Shown here: piece by piece, positions 27,191 through 36,289 of the stretch
Numbering within the stretch: the stretch's first letter is position 1
Layout of the letters: each line of letters starts with the position of its first letter
NCBI GenBank assembly: GCA_029055345.1
Contig: JAIDDJ010000023.1
Location: 29,353 to 93,352, forward strand
Origin: Muribaculaceae bacterium
Lineage (GTDB): Bacteria > Bacteroidota > Bacteroidia > Bacteroidales > Muribaculaceae
Reading direction: 5' to 3'
Length of the DNA stretch: 64,000 nt
The notes under the pieces: model-generated
The model's database searches: none
What the model saw: the letters and a program-made list of their open reading frames with translations, nothing else
Told to the model about the DNA's origin: nothing
Made by a program: the position numbers and the translations under genes

Positions 27191-27485
27191 TTTATTTCTA
27201 TTAGATTATGTTTCAGACCGTGGCCCTTTAGGCCCGCTCCCCAACCTTATACAAACTTGGCAATAGGGAGCGCATAATAGGCTGCAAAGATAATAAAAAT
27301 TTCTCAAATTATCGATTTTTGTGCAGTTTTTGACTTTAAATATATCTGTATGCTTAAAAAACCATCAGAAATCAACACGTTTGCCAGAACATTTTATCTT
27401 GATTTGAAGATTTTTGATTAAATTTGTGAAATAATAGGTGCGGACCGGTCAAGAAGGCGGAAGGCACAGATATCAACATAGTAAA
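27191..27485. other. divergent intergenic region
   Basis: About 295 bp between etfB and the next plus-strand gene. It holds the minus-strand TATCTTTG noted under etfB and a plus-strand TAAATTTG at 27419-27426, each lacking a matching -33 box at 19-21 bases. No RNA gene or repeat seen. Confidence 0.5.
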
Positions 27486-28754
27486 ATGATGAAAATCCGA
27501 CAACTATCTGGAATCATCCGATATAGCGCAACATATAGAATGCTCACAGCCATTTCTGCCATTCTGCTCATCGGCATGGCAGTCCATGCCCAGACAGCAG
27601 ATGAATTGTTGGCGAAAGGGCGCGAGGCATTTATGGATTATCGGTTTGACGAAGCCGCCAAATTATACAGTCAGGCTAAAGCAAAAGCCAAGAAGAAGGA
27701 CGAGTTTTTCGCCGACAAGCAGGAAAAATACACCAGACAACTGCGTCAGGCAGAGTCCTATCTGGAAAGGGTGGAGCAAATAGAGGTTATCGACAGTATA
27801 TCTGTTCCTCGCGCGGAATTCTTCAAATCCTACAGACTGCCTGTTTCTGCAGGGAGACTTGGTGGCCATGAAGCCTTGCCTCGGCAATGGCGCGATGAGA
27901 TAGAGACCGATTACGTTTTCACAAGCGAAAAGGGGCATTATAAGCTCTGGGCTCAGCCTTCTGATTCAACTGAATTCCGGGTTCTTGTAGAGTCGGCGCT
28001 TCTGACTGACGGGACGTGGTCAGAGCCTTCGGCGCTCGACGAGGACCTTTGCGAAGATGGAGACGCGGCCTACCCGTTCCTTATGTCGGACGGAGTGACA
28101 CTTTATTACGCCGACAACGGCGAGTACTCAATCGGCGGCTATGATATAATGGTGGCTACCCGCGATGCCTCCGATGGCACTTTCATGCAGCCGAGCAATC
28201 TCGGTTTTCCATACAATTCACCATACGATGACTATCTTTTGGCAATCGATGAACTCAATGGTGTAGGCTGGTGGGCTACCGACCGGAATCAACTCGAAGA
28301 CATGGTGACCATCTATGTCTTCATACCCAACGAACTTCGTAAGAATTATCCTGCTGATGAAGAAAATATAGTGGAACTCGCCCGCATCTCCGACTATTTC
28401 GCCACTCAGCCCGAAGATGCCGACTATGACAAACTTCTTGATACCATAGCCGCGATAGAACCGGGAGTTACCGAGCGGGAAAACGACTTTATACTCCCTG
28501 CGGGGAAGGGGCTCGTATATTATCGATACGACCAGCTCCCCAACGCTCAGGCCCGCACGGGAGTTAAGCGATATATGTCTTATCTTAAAGATCTTGCAGC
28601 AGATGAGAAAAGGCTGAGCGAAATGCGTAAGGAATATAACAGGACACATTCTGCCGACATAGGGCGCCGGATTAGCGTCTTTGAGAAAGAAGTCGAGAAG
28701 AACCGTAAGGAGGGCGAGAAGATACGTTCGGAAATGTACAAATCATTGCGATAG
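27486..28754 (+). CDS. TPR/PD40-like envelope protein
   Basis: 422 residues from ATG 27486; the ORF track uses a GTG 48 bp earlier, which would add an unusual 16-residue N-terminus. Signal peptide region around TAISAILLIGMAVHAQ, then a TPR-like pair (DELLAKGREAFMDYRFDEAA). The middle resembles WD40-like PD40 beta-propeller repeats (VTLYYADNGEYSIGGYDIMVA and YNSPYDDYLLAIDE). A C-terminal coiled coil ends the protein. It looks like the periplasmic propeller part of PorE/OmpA-like Bacteroidetes proteins but has no OmpA domain. Role unknown. Confidence 0.8.
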   Translation: MMKIRQLSGIIRYSATYRMLTAISAILLIGMAVHAQTADELLAKGREAFMDYRFDEAAKLYSQAKAKAKKKDEFFADKQEKYTRQLRQAESYLERVEQIEVIDSISVPRAEFFKSYRLPVSAGRLGGHEALPRQWRDEIETDYVFTSEKGHYKLWAQPSDSTEFRVLVESALLTDGTWSEPSALDEDLCEDGDAAYPFLMSDGVTLYYADNGEYSIGGYDIMVATRDASDGTFMQPSNLGFPYNSPYDDYLLAIDELNGVGWWATDRNQLEDMVTIYVFIPNELRKNYPADEENIVELARISDYFATQPEDADYDKLLDTIAAIEPGVTERENDFILPAGKGLVYYRYDQLPNAQARTGVKRYMSYLKDLAADEKRLSEMRKEYNRTHSADIGRRISVFEKEVEKNRKEGEKIRSEMYKSLR

Positions 28755-28831
28755 TATTCAGGCTTTACATTTTCACAAAAGAAGGATAACGAGCTTCGCA
28801 CAAAATTAAAATCGGACTAACAAAAAAAATT

Positions 28832-30304
28832 ATGATATCATTTACAATAGCAATTATAGTGCTTATAGTAGGCTATTTTGTCTATGGAACGATAGTTTCG
28901 AAAATATTCGGCCAGGATCCGAGCAGAGTTACCCCGGTGCACACGAAAGCTGACGGAGTGGACTATGTTGCGCTTCCGACATGGAAAATATTCCTGATTC
29001 AATTTCTGAACATCGCCGGGCTCGGTCCTATTTTCGGAGCGATTATGGGCGTGATGTTTGGCCCGGCTGCGTTCCTGTGGATAGTGTTCGGAACAATCTT
29101 TGCAGGAGCCGTCCACGACTACTTGTCGGGGATGCTCTCACTTAGGAGCGACGGAGCCTCATTGCCCGAGATAGTGGGTAACCAACTGGGTAACGGCGTC
29201 AAGAATGTTCTCCGTATTTTTTCGCTTCTTCTTATGATTCTTGTGGGAGCGGTATTCGTGTATAACCCCGCCGACCTACTCGGAATGCTTACGCCGGATC
29301 ATCTTGACAAGACATTCTGGATCGTGGTGATTTTCGCATATTATATGCTCGCCACACTTCTGCCTATCGACAAGCTTATCGGCAAACTCTACCCGCTGTT
29401 CGGCTTTGCCCTTCTTTTCATGGCCGTAGGCATAATGGCAATGCTGTATGTGCATTATGATTCTATGCCCGAATTCTGGCACAACATGAGCAATCAGAGG
29501 CTTGATGCGGATTCTACCCCGATCTTCCCTATGATGTTCGTATCAATAGCCTGTGGCGCAATATCGGGCTTCCATGCTACTCAATCGCCGATGATGGCCA
29601 GATGCCTGAAGAATGAGAAACATGCGCGTCCGGTGTTCTATGGAGCGATGGTAACTGAAGGGGTCGTGGCTCTGATATGGGCGGCAGCGGCTATCGCATT
29701 CACCGGTGGCTATGGCGAACTCCAGCAGACCCTCGGGTCGAGCAGCCCGGCGGTTCTCGTAAATAACATTTCTCAGTCATGGCTTGGCGCAGCGGGGGGA
29801 ATACTTGCCATTCTCGGAGTCATTGCAGCGCCGATTACTTCCGGAGACACCGCTTTACGTTCGGCAAGACTGATTGCGTCCGACTTCATGAAAGTGCCGC
29901 AACATAAAATAAGGCACCGCCTGGCTGTATCAGTGCCGATATTCGTGCTTTGCTTCGTGGTCATGCTGATTCCGTATGAGGCACTATGGAGATATTTCGC
30001 ATGGTGTAATCAGGTTCTTGCCGTGTTCACATTATGGGCAATAACCGTATGGCTCGCAAGCAACGGCAAAGCATACATAATCACCCTTATTCCGGCAATG
30101 TTCATGACAGCCGTCACTACCACCTACATATTTTTCGCACCTGAAGGTCTGACAGCATTGACAACATCGGCTTTTGATACTCCCATTCCCTATGAAATTG
30201 CATTAGGGGCAGGACTCACTATCACTCTGCTTCTGACCGGATTATTTTTCAAGTATCAGCGAGGACTTCAGACCGCTCCCACTCCACCCGATGTATTGGC
30301 ATGA
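28832..30304 (+). CDS. cstA: carbon starvation CstA family transporter
   Basis: Multi-spanning inner-membrane protein of 490 residues. Hallmarks FLNIAGLGPIFGAIMG, FAGAVHDYLSGMLSLR, FHATQSPMMARC and ITSGDTALRSARLIASDF identify the CstA/BtsT family, known for pyruvate (and in some cases peptide) uptake. The C-terminal CstA domain of the roughly 700-residue E. coli protein is absent; the short form is common in Bacteroidetes. Its last codon overlaps the PHP gene by 4 bp (ATGA), so the two are one transcript. Confidence 0.94.
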   Translation: MISFTIAIIVLIVGYFVYGTIVSKIFGQDPSRVTPVHTKADGVDYVALPTWKIFLIQFLNIAGLGPIFGAIMGVMFGPAAFLWIVFGTIFAGAVHDYLSGMLSLRSDGASLPEIVGNQLGNGVKNVLRIFSLLLMILVGAVFVYNPADLLGMLTPDHLDKTFWIVVIFAYYMLATLLPIDKLIGKLYPLFGFALLFMAVGIMAMLYVHYDSMPEFWHNMSNQRLDADSTPIFPMMFVSIACGAISGFHATQSPMMARCLKNEKHARPVFYGAMVTEGVVALIWAAAAIAFTGGYGELQQTLGSSSPAVLVNNISQSWLGAAGGILAILGVIAAPITSGDTALRSARLIASDFMKVPQHKIRHRLAVSVPIFVLCFVVMLIPYEALWRYFAWCNQVLAVFTLWAITVWLASNGKAYIITLIPAMFMTAVTTTYIFFAPEGLTALTTSAFDTPIPYEIALGAGLTITLLLTGLFFKYQRGLQTAPTPPDVLA

Positions 30305-31119
30305 CAAGTAAGGAAATATCCAGACTGATTTCAGAGACGAAAACCTACAATCTGCATTCCCACACTGAATATTGCGATGGTCATGCGCCGATGGCCTCAA
30401 TTGTCGAGGCTGCTGCAAAAGAGGGATTCCGGATATGGGGTATAACTCCCCATTCCCCTATTCCTATCGAGTCGGGATGCAACATGCTTCGCACGGATGT
30501 CGGCAGATATATTTCACGTGTCGGTGAGCTTCAGGATAAATATGGTGATGAACTGCGTCTGCTGACGGGGATGGAAGTGGACTTTCTCGGCCGTGACTTC
30601 GGGCCACATATCGATTACTTTCAGACACTTCCTTTGGACTACCGGATTGGGTCGGTGCATTTCGTGCCTAATCAGGATGGGATTTTAATAGATTGTGATG
30701 GAAGCGCCGAAAGGTTCAGAAAGAACCTTAAAGCCGGATATGCAGATGACTTGCGTTATGTGGTAGAGAAATATTTCGAACAGGTCCTGACCATGCAGGA
30801 ACTTGGAGGGTTTGAGATTCTGGGGCACTTCGATAAAATCATAGGTAATGCATGCACCGTTGACCCGAACTTGGAAAATGAAGGATGGTACGAATCTCTT
30901 ATTAAAGAAGTAATAAGGGGAGCTGCCGATTCCGGGGTAATTGTTGAGATAAACACGAAAGCGATTGAAAGCAGGGGGCGCTTTTATCCGTCAGAAATTT
31001 GGTGGCCAATGTTGAAAGAGTGCGGAGTAAAAATTGCAGTGAATTCAGATTGTCATTCTCCCGAACTGACAAATCTCGGACGAAATGAAGCATTAGAAAA
31101 ATTTAGTCTCCTACATTAA
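30301..31119 (+). CDS. PHP-domain phosphoesterase (histidinol-phosphatase-like)
   Basis: Polymerase-and-histidinol-phosphatase fold metal enzyme of 272 residues. Metal ligands are visible in YNLHSHTEYCDGHAP (HxH near residue 20), GITPHSPIP, MEVDF and the final NSDCHSP. Most like HisJ/HisK-type histidinol-phosphatases, which make histidinol from histidinol phosphate. But it lies with cstA, not his genes, so the substrate may differ. ATGA overlap with cstA. Confidence 0.88.
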   Translation: MTSKEISRLISETKTYNLHSHTEYCDGHAPMASIVEAAAKEGFRIWGITPHSPIPIESGCNMLRTDVGRYISRVGELQDKYGDELRLLTGMEVDFLGRDFGPHIDYFQTLPLDYRIGSVHFVPNQDGILIDCDGSAERFRKNLKAGYADDLRYVVEKYFEQVLTMQELGGFEILGHFDKIIGNACTVDPNLENEGWYESLIKEVIRGAADSGVIVEINTKAIESRGRFYPSEIWWPMLKECGVKIAVNSDCHSPELTNLGRNEALEKFSLLH

Positions 31120-31143
31120 ATTATGAGAACGTAGGAGACTAAA
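31102..31143 (+). terminator. 13-bp stem-loop spanning the PHP gene stop codon
   Basis: TTTAGTCTCCTAC (31102-31114) and GTAGGAGACTAAA (31131-31143) are perfect reverse complements with a 16-base loop containing the TAA stop. No U-run follows on the plus strand, so it may be an end-protecting or processing hairpin. Confidence 0.55.
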
Positions 31144-31399
31144 TAAGAAATTGCCGGGAAATAAGTTACCGTAAAATCAAATCCGGCTTATAATCTTTGC
31201 AAAATGTAGCTCTTTCCTTTCAGCTATCAGCTTTAACTCAATGTGGCTACCGGGTGCAAAATTACATCGGGTTCTCCATTGCTGAAATACCCATAGTTAG
31301 TGAATTTTCATATCAACGTCACTATTATTTTTAGAGAAAGTCGGGAAATAGTCAAAAGTAGGTATTGGGGACATGGATAATAATGAGTAATTTTGCTGC
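31144..31399. other. intergenic region upstream of the hemerythrin-LuxR gene
   Basis: About 255 bp with no ORF of note and no repeat. At its right end, ATTG-N20-TAATTTTG (31364-31395) matches the promoter consensus at 11 of 12 positions, but abuts the start codon. Confidence 0.5.
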
Positions 31400-32356
31400 A
31401 TGATTGACCGACAAAACAGATATTTATCGCGAAATACTCTCCGAGAGCTTATACGCGACAATAATATGCTGCTGATGGTGCTCAGCCGTTTCAATATACC
31501 TTTCGGATTCGGAGATTCGACAGTAGCTCAGGTCTGCGCCACGCATAATGTAGACTGCGATACATTTCTTGCTGTATGCAATCTTCTGAGCACAGGAGAG
31601 GCAAATGTGGAAAAGGTGCGTCTGGATTCACTCATCAATTATCTGAAGAAAGCTCACACATCGTTTCTGGAAGTAACTTTGCCCCGAATAAGAGAGCATC
31701 TTATCGAGGCCATCAGCTATTCAAAAGCAGACGAGGTCTCTTATCTATTGATAAAGTTTTTTGACGATTATGTTGAAGAAGTCAAAAGGCATATGGACCA
31801 TGAAAACGAAGTTATATTCAGTTATGCCGAGAGTCTTATGAGCGGAAATTCGGATTCAATATGCAATATATCCGATTTCAATGCCAATCATGGTCATATG
31901 GCTTCCAAACTTCAGGAGCTGAAAGACATCTTTATCTATCATTACAACCATGCTGAAAATGCTCGCTTGAGCGTAACTTTATTCGATATCATAATGTGCG
32001 AGAAAGACATGATGGCCCATTTCGAAGTTGAGAAAAGATTGTTTATTCCGGCGGTAGAGCTGCTTGAAAGGAAGAAAGGTAAAGAGACTTTAATAGAAAC
32101 AGATGACGCTGCGGAATCAGACTTATCGCCGGTCGAATTGTTAGGGGATAGAGAAAAAGAGATATTGAGCTGGGTAGCGAAAGGAAAATCCAATAAGGAA
32201 ATAGCATCAGAATTATTTATTTCAGTTCATACAGTCACCACTCACAGAAGGAATATCTGTGCCAAATTGGATATTCATTCCACAGCCGGACTGACCATAT
32301 TCGCCATCATCCACAACTTGGTAAAGATAGAAGAAATCGGCTCCACCCTGAAGTGA
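31400..32356 (+). CDS. RIC/hemerythrin-like LuxR-family transcriptional regulator
   Basis: 318 residues. Residues about 10-65 resemble the ScdA_N/DUF542 domain of di-iron RIC repair proteins, but with NIPFGFGDS where the cysteine motif would be. Residues 75-225 form a helical bundle with hemerythrin-type His/Glu ligands (EHL about 99, HMDHENE 131-137, NHGH 163-166, HYNHAE 181-186, AHFEVE 206-211). Residues 246-310 are a GerE/LuxR HTH (LGDREKEILSWVAKGKSNKE, HTVTTHRRNICAKL). Likely a DNA-binding sensor using a di-iron site, perhaps for oxygen, NO or redox stress. That role is inference. Confidence 0.85.
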   Translation: MIDRQNRYLSRNTLRELIRDNNMLLMVLSRFNIPFGFGDSTVAQVCATHNVDCDTFLAVCNLLSTGEANVEKVRLDSLINYLKKAHTSFLEVTLPRIREHLIEAISYSKADEVSYLLIKFFDDYVEEVKRHMDHENEVIFSYAESLMSGNSDSICNISDFNANHGHMASKLQELKDIFIYHYNHAENARLSVTLFDIIMCEKDMMAHFEVEKRLFIPAVELLERKKGKETLIETDDAAESDLSPVELLGDREKEILSWVAKGKSNKEIASELFISVHTVTTHRRNICAKLDIHSTAGLTIFAIIHNLVKIEEIGSTLK

Positions 32357-32420
32357 AGCCGAATATAATCTGTAAGCCCCCTTCCTTTTTTAATGGTAAG
32401 GAGTCTAAGCAAATAAGCAT

Positions 32421-33776
32421 TTATTCCTCTTCCTGAGGTTCTTTGGGGAGGGTAAGGTGGAGTGCTGCCCAGCCGAGGATTCCGGCAAGCAGTGAGGCCA
32501 CGAGGATGCCCAGCTTGGAATCATTCAGCAGCTCCGACATCAGCGGGTCGCCCGAGCCGAAAGAGAGATTGGCAATAAAAAGTGAAACCGTGAAACCTAT
32601 ACCTCCGAGCATCGATACCGAGGCAAGGCGCGCCCAGTTACCCCCTTCGGGCATGGGCGCCAAACCAAGCTTGATAGTCAGCCAGGAGAAGGAGAAGATA
32701 CCGAGGAATTTTCCCAACACGAGCGCTATGATAATGGCAGGTGCGATTCCATGAAACAATTGTGACACTTCCATATCACCGAAGAAAATTCCGGCATTGG
32801 CGAACGCGAAAAGCGGAACAATAACGTAATTCACCAGAGGATGCAGCGTATCTTCCATATCCTGCAGCGGAGAAATCACCTTATCGGAAGCCGACTCTAT
32901 CTCTTTGAGCCAGTTCAACTGATCCTTACTCAGAATTGTCCTTGAATTGAGGTGCTCATCATCCTCATGGGAGAAATGGCTGATATTCTTACGGATAGTC
33001 TTGATATAATTCTTGGGTGCGTACACCGGTTTGGCCGGAATAGTAAAAGCCACGATTACCCCCGCAATAGTAGGGTGAATACCGGCATTCAGAAAGAAGA
33101 ACCAGACGAATGTACCGACGAAGGCATAGAACAGTTTAGACTGTATTCCGAAATAAGCCCCGGCAATCAGCACGGCGATACAAGCCGCGGCCCAGAGAAG
33201 CAAAGTGAAGTCGATAGAACCGCTATAGAAAATGGCAATTACAAGAATACCACCGATATCATCCACCACCGCAAGAGTCGTAAGGAAAATCTTCAGTCCG
33301 AGCGGCACGCGATTTCCGAGCATGGCCAGCACACCGAGAGAAAAAGCGATATCGGTCGCCATCGGAATCGCCCATCCATCAGCATAAGGAGTGCCACGTG
33401 CCATCAGAAAATAAATCAGCACCGGAAACGCCATTCCTCCGACAGCGGCTACGATAGGAAGCAACGCATTGCGGAAAGAAGAAAGTTCGCCAACGAGCAC
33501 CTCTCGCTTAATCTCCAGTCCGACGGAGAAAAAGAAGAGCGCCATAAGTGCATCATTAATGAATGCCATGACACTCATCGGTTCGCCGTGATGACTGAAC
33601 AGATTGAAAGAACCGACCTGGAGAGCGAGTTCGTGATTCCAGAGCGAATTATAGAAGTCGGTAAAATATGGCACATTGACGACAATAAGCGCAAGCGCAG
33701 TGGCGAAAATCAAGACATTTCCACCATTGGCGTAATTGCGGAGCGTCTTCCGCGCCGTGTAAAACACCGAAGCCAT
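32421..33776 (-). CDS. nhaA: Na+/H+ antiporter NhaA
   Basis: Inner-membrane sodium/proton antiporter of 451 residues. The ion-binding aspartates lie in AVVDDIGGILVIAIFYS; other hallmarks are FFFSVGLEIKREVLVGEL and MATDIAFSLGVLAMLG. An insertion of about 40 polar residues (HFSHEDDEHLNSRTILSKDQ) lies between transmembrane helices, as in many Bacteroidetes NhaA. Starts 3 bp after the bcp stop and is probably co-transcribed. A 464-codon antisense ORF spans this region and is a shadow. Confidence 0.96.
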   Translation of the reverse strand: MASVFYTARKTLRNYANGGNVLIFATALALIVVNVPYFTDFYNSLWNHELALQVGSFNLFSHHGEPMSVMAFINDALMALFFFSVGLEIKREVLVGELSSFRNALLPIVAAVGGMAFPVLIYFLMARGTPYADGWAIPMATDIAFSLGVLAMLGNRVPLGLKIFLTTLAVVDDIGGILVIAIFYSGSIDFTLLLWAAACIAVLIAGAYFGIQSKLFYAFVGTFVWFFFLNAGIHPTIAGVIVAFTIPAKPVYAPKNYIKTIRKNISHFSHEDDEHLNSRTILSKDQLNWLKEIESASDKVISPLQDMEDTLHPLVNYVIVPLFAFANAGIFFGDMEVSQLFHGIAPAIIIALVLGKFLGIFSFSWLTIKLGLAPMPEGGNWARLASVSMLGGIGFTVSLFIANLSFGSGDPLMSELLNDSKLGILVASLLAGILGWAALHLTLPKEPQEEE

Positions 33777-33779
33777 ATT

Positions 33780-34277
33780 TTAGGCGGGATTTGGATTGTA
33801 GCGACCGTCGAGGATTTCAAAGAGCTGGTCGGAAGCGATTTTCGTTTTCACCTTATCGATACGGTCAGTCACCGTGCCATCACTGTCAAGGACGAATGTG
33901 GTGCGAACAATACCCATATATGCCTTGCCTGCCATAACTTTTGGCTGCCAGACTCCGGCGAGCTTACAGAGCGTGAGATCGGTGTCAGCGATAAGTGGGA
34001 ACGGAAGATTATTCTTCTCAGCGAATTTCCGGTGGCTATCTTCGGAATCTTTACTTACTCCGATAACCTGATATCCCATGTTGAGGAAGGTCTGATAATT
34101 GTCACGGAAGTTCTGAGCTTCCACCGTGCAACCCGAAGTGTTATCCTTGGGGTAAAAATAAATGATGAATCTTTTACCGGGAAAATCCGAAAGACGAACA
34201 TCCTTACCTTCGGCATCCTTGCCGAGCAAATCGGGAAACTTGCTCCCGATATCCATAAGCTTAATCTGGGAATCCAT
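33780..34277 (-). CDS. bcp: thioredoxin-dependent peroxiredoxin (Bcp/PrxQ type)
   Basis: Peroxide-reducing thiol peroxidase of 165 residues. The peroxidatic cysteine is Cys50 in KDNTSGCTVEAQNFRD. The usual resolving cysteine five residues later is glutamine here; the only other cysteine is Cys104 (DLTLCKLAGVW). So the enzyme is a 1-Cys or atypical PrxQ. Cytosolic. Upstream of nhaA in one run; a strong hairpin lies between it and lepA. Confidence 0.93.
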   Translation of the reverse strand: MDSQIKLMDIGSKFPDLLGKDAEGKDVRLSDFPGKRFIIYFYPKDNTSGCTVEAQNFRDNYQTFLNMGYQVIGVSKDSEDSHRKFAEKNNLPFPLIADTDLTLCKLAGVWQPKVMAGKAYMGIVRTTFVLDSDGTVTDRIDKVKTKIASDQLFEILDGRYNPNPA

Positions 34278-34329
34278 ATAAAAAGCAATTTAGAAATTTC
34301 ACATAATCGGGCCATTGGGGCCACTTTGA

Positions 34330-34384
34330 TGAAAAGTTGTATATAATAATGAGGACACGCCTCATTATTATATACAACTTTTCA
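34330..34384. terminator. terminator with 25-bp perfect stem
   Basis: Arms 34330-34354 and 34360-34384 are perfect reverse complements (25 bp, loop ACACG). A/T-rich stem base. Lies between lepA (ends 34493) and bcp on the same strand, so it would end the fumarase-lepA transcript. Same architecture as the hairpin at 23491-23549, with unrelated sequence. Confidence 0.85.
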
Positions 34385-34492
34385 ATGATATTAGTTTAAT
34401 GATACCGGTGTCCACTTCAGAAAGTGAAGACCGGGATTTATACCGGAGATTCAGGTAAGGCCTCCGGTATGCAGTTACCGGGTAGAATCGTC

Positions 34493-36280
34493 TCAGTCAA
34501 GCTTGAGGACAGCGAGGAATGCCTTTTGCGGCACCTCGACCGAGCCAATCTGCTTCATGCGTTTTTTTCCGGCTTTCTGCTTTTCAAGGAGCTTACGCTT
34601 ACGGGAGATATCACCGCCATAACACTTCGCGGTCACATCCTTACGGACAGCCTTGATAGTCTCACGGGCGATAATCTTCGCGCCGATAGCCGCCTGAATC
34701 GCTATATCGAATTGCTGGCGGGGAATCAGCTCCTTGAGCTTCTCACACATCCTGCGACCGAACTTTACGGAATTAGCCTCATGAGTGAGAGTGGAAAGGG
34801 CATCGACACTCTCGCCGTTGAGCAGGATGTCGAGTTTAACGAGCTTCGACTGACGGAAATCGTGGATATGATAATCGAAGCTTGCATAACCCTTTGATAT
34901 GCTTTTAAGCTTATCGTAGAAATCAATCACGATTTCACCGAGGGGCATATCGAAAGTAAGTTCCATTCGGTTGCCTGAAATATATTCCTGCTTTACGAGT
35001 TCGCCGCGTTTACCGAGGCAAAGCGTCATGATAGGACCGATATAATCGGCCTGAGTTATTATTGTGGCACGGATATATGGCTCCTCTATGTAATCAATGG
35101 ATGATGGCTCCGGGAGTCCGGAAGGATTATGCACTTCAGTCTTATTGCCCTTTTTGTCCGTTACGATATAAGAAACGTTGGGGACAGTGGTAATCACATC
35201 CATGTCGAATTCCCTACCGAGACGCTCCTGAACTATTTCCATATGGAGCAGTCCGAGGAAACCGCATCTGAATCCGAATCCGAGGGCAGCCGATGACTCG
35301 GGTTGAAAAGTAAGCGAAGCATCGTTCAGCTGCAATTTCTCGAGCGATGCACGCAGATTCTCGAAATCTTCCGTCTCAATGGGATAAACCCCTGCGAACA
35401 CCATCGGCTTCACTTCCTCGAACCCTTCGATAGCTTTGTCGCAGGGATGGTTCACATGGGTGATGGTATCCCCCACCCGAACCTCCTTAGAGGATTTGAT
35501 TCCGGAAATTATGTATCCCACATTTCCGGCCGAAATCTCCTTTCTGGGCGACATTTCAAGTTTGAGGACACCGACTTCATCGGCATGATATTCCTTGCCT
35601 GTCGAAACGAACTTCACGAAGTCATCTTTCCGCAGGGTGCCGTTTACTATTTTATAATAAGCGATGATACCTCGGAACGGATTGAACACGGAGTCGAAAA
35701 TCAGAGCCTGAAGCGGGGCCTCAGGGTCACCCTTTGGGGCGGGCACCCGTTCGACAATCGCACGCAGGATGTCATCGACACCCATTCCGGTCTTTCCGGA
35801 GGCGCGTATAATCTCCGACGGATCGCAGCCGAGCAGGTCGACAATCTGGTCCTCCACCTCATCAGGTTTGGCGCTCTCCAGATCACATTTGTTGATTACC
35901 GGAATAATCTCAAGATTATTGTCGATAGCCATGTAAAGGTTGGATATAGTCTGTGCCTGTATTCCCTGAGAGGCATCGACAATAAGGAGAGCACCTTCAC
36001 AAGCGGCAATTGAGCGGGACACCTCATAAGAGAAATCGACGTGTCCCGGAGTATCAATCAAGTTGAGCGTGTAATGCTCGCCATCAAGAGCATAATCCAT
36101 CTGGATCGCATGGCTCTTGATGGTGATTCCACGTTCGCGTTCAAGATCCATGTCATCGAGCACCTGAGCCTCCATATCCTTGGCATCAACGGTATTGGTG
36201 CGTTCAAGGAGGCGGTCGGCCAGAGTCGACTTACCATGGTCGATATGAGCTATTATACAAAAATTTCGTATATTCTTCAT
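34493..36280 (-). CDS. lepA: elongation factor 4 (LepA)
   Basis: Ribosome-associated GTPase able to back-translocate or remodel stalled ribosomes. 595 residues. G1 [19 protein letters not shown]3 [16 protein letters not shown]4 NKCDLE; C-terminal LepA-specific domain ending [17 protein letters not shown]. Ten bp downstream of the fumarase stop, on the same strand, so likely co-transcribed with it. Confidence 0.97.
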   Translation of the reverse strand: MKNIRNFCIIAHIDHGKSTLADRLLERTNTVDAKDMEAQVLDDMDLERERGITIKSHAIQMDYALDGEHYTLNLIDTPGHVDFSYEVSRSIAACEGALLIVDASQGIQAQTISNLYMAIDNNLEIIPVINKCDLESAKPDEVEDQIVDLLGCDPSEIIRASGKTGMGVDDILRAIVERVPAPKGDPEAPLQALIFDSVFNPFRGIIAYYKIVNGTLRKDDFVKFVSTGKEYHADEVGVLKLEMSPRKEISAGNVGYIISGIKSSKEVRVGDTITHVNHPCDKAIEGFEEVKPMVFAGVYPIETEDFENLRASLEKLQLNDASLTFQPESSAALGFGFRCGFLGLLHMEIVQERLGREFDMDVITTVPNVSYIVTDKKGNKTEVHNPSGLPEPSSIDYIEEPYIRATIITQADYIGPIMTLCLGKRGELVKQEYISGNRMELTFDMPLGEIVIDFYDKLKSISKGYASFDYHIHDFRQSKLVKLDILLNGESVDALSTLTHEANSVKFGRRMCEKLKELIPRQQFDIAIQAAIGAKIIARETIKAVRKDVTAKCYGGDISRKRKLLEKQKAGKKRMKQIGSVEVPQKAFLAVLKLD

Positions 36281-36289
36281 TCAGTGATT

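Noticed and set aside
32952-34346. 464-codon plus-strand ORF
   Set aside because: Lies antisense to nhaA and bcp, is rich in Arg/His/Glu with no domain, and mirrors their codons; a coding shadow.
35303-36013. 236-codon plus-strand ORF
   Set aside because: Antisense to lepA; shadow of a conserved gene.
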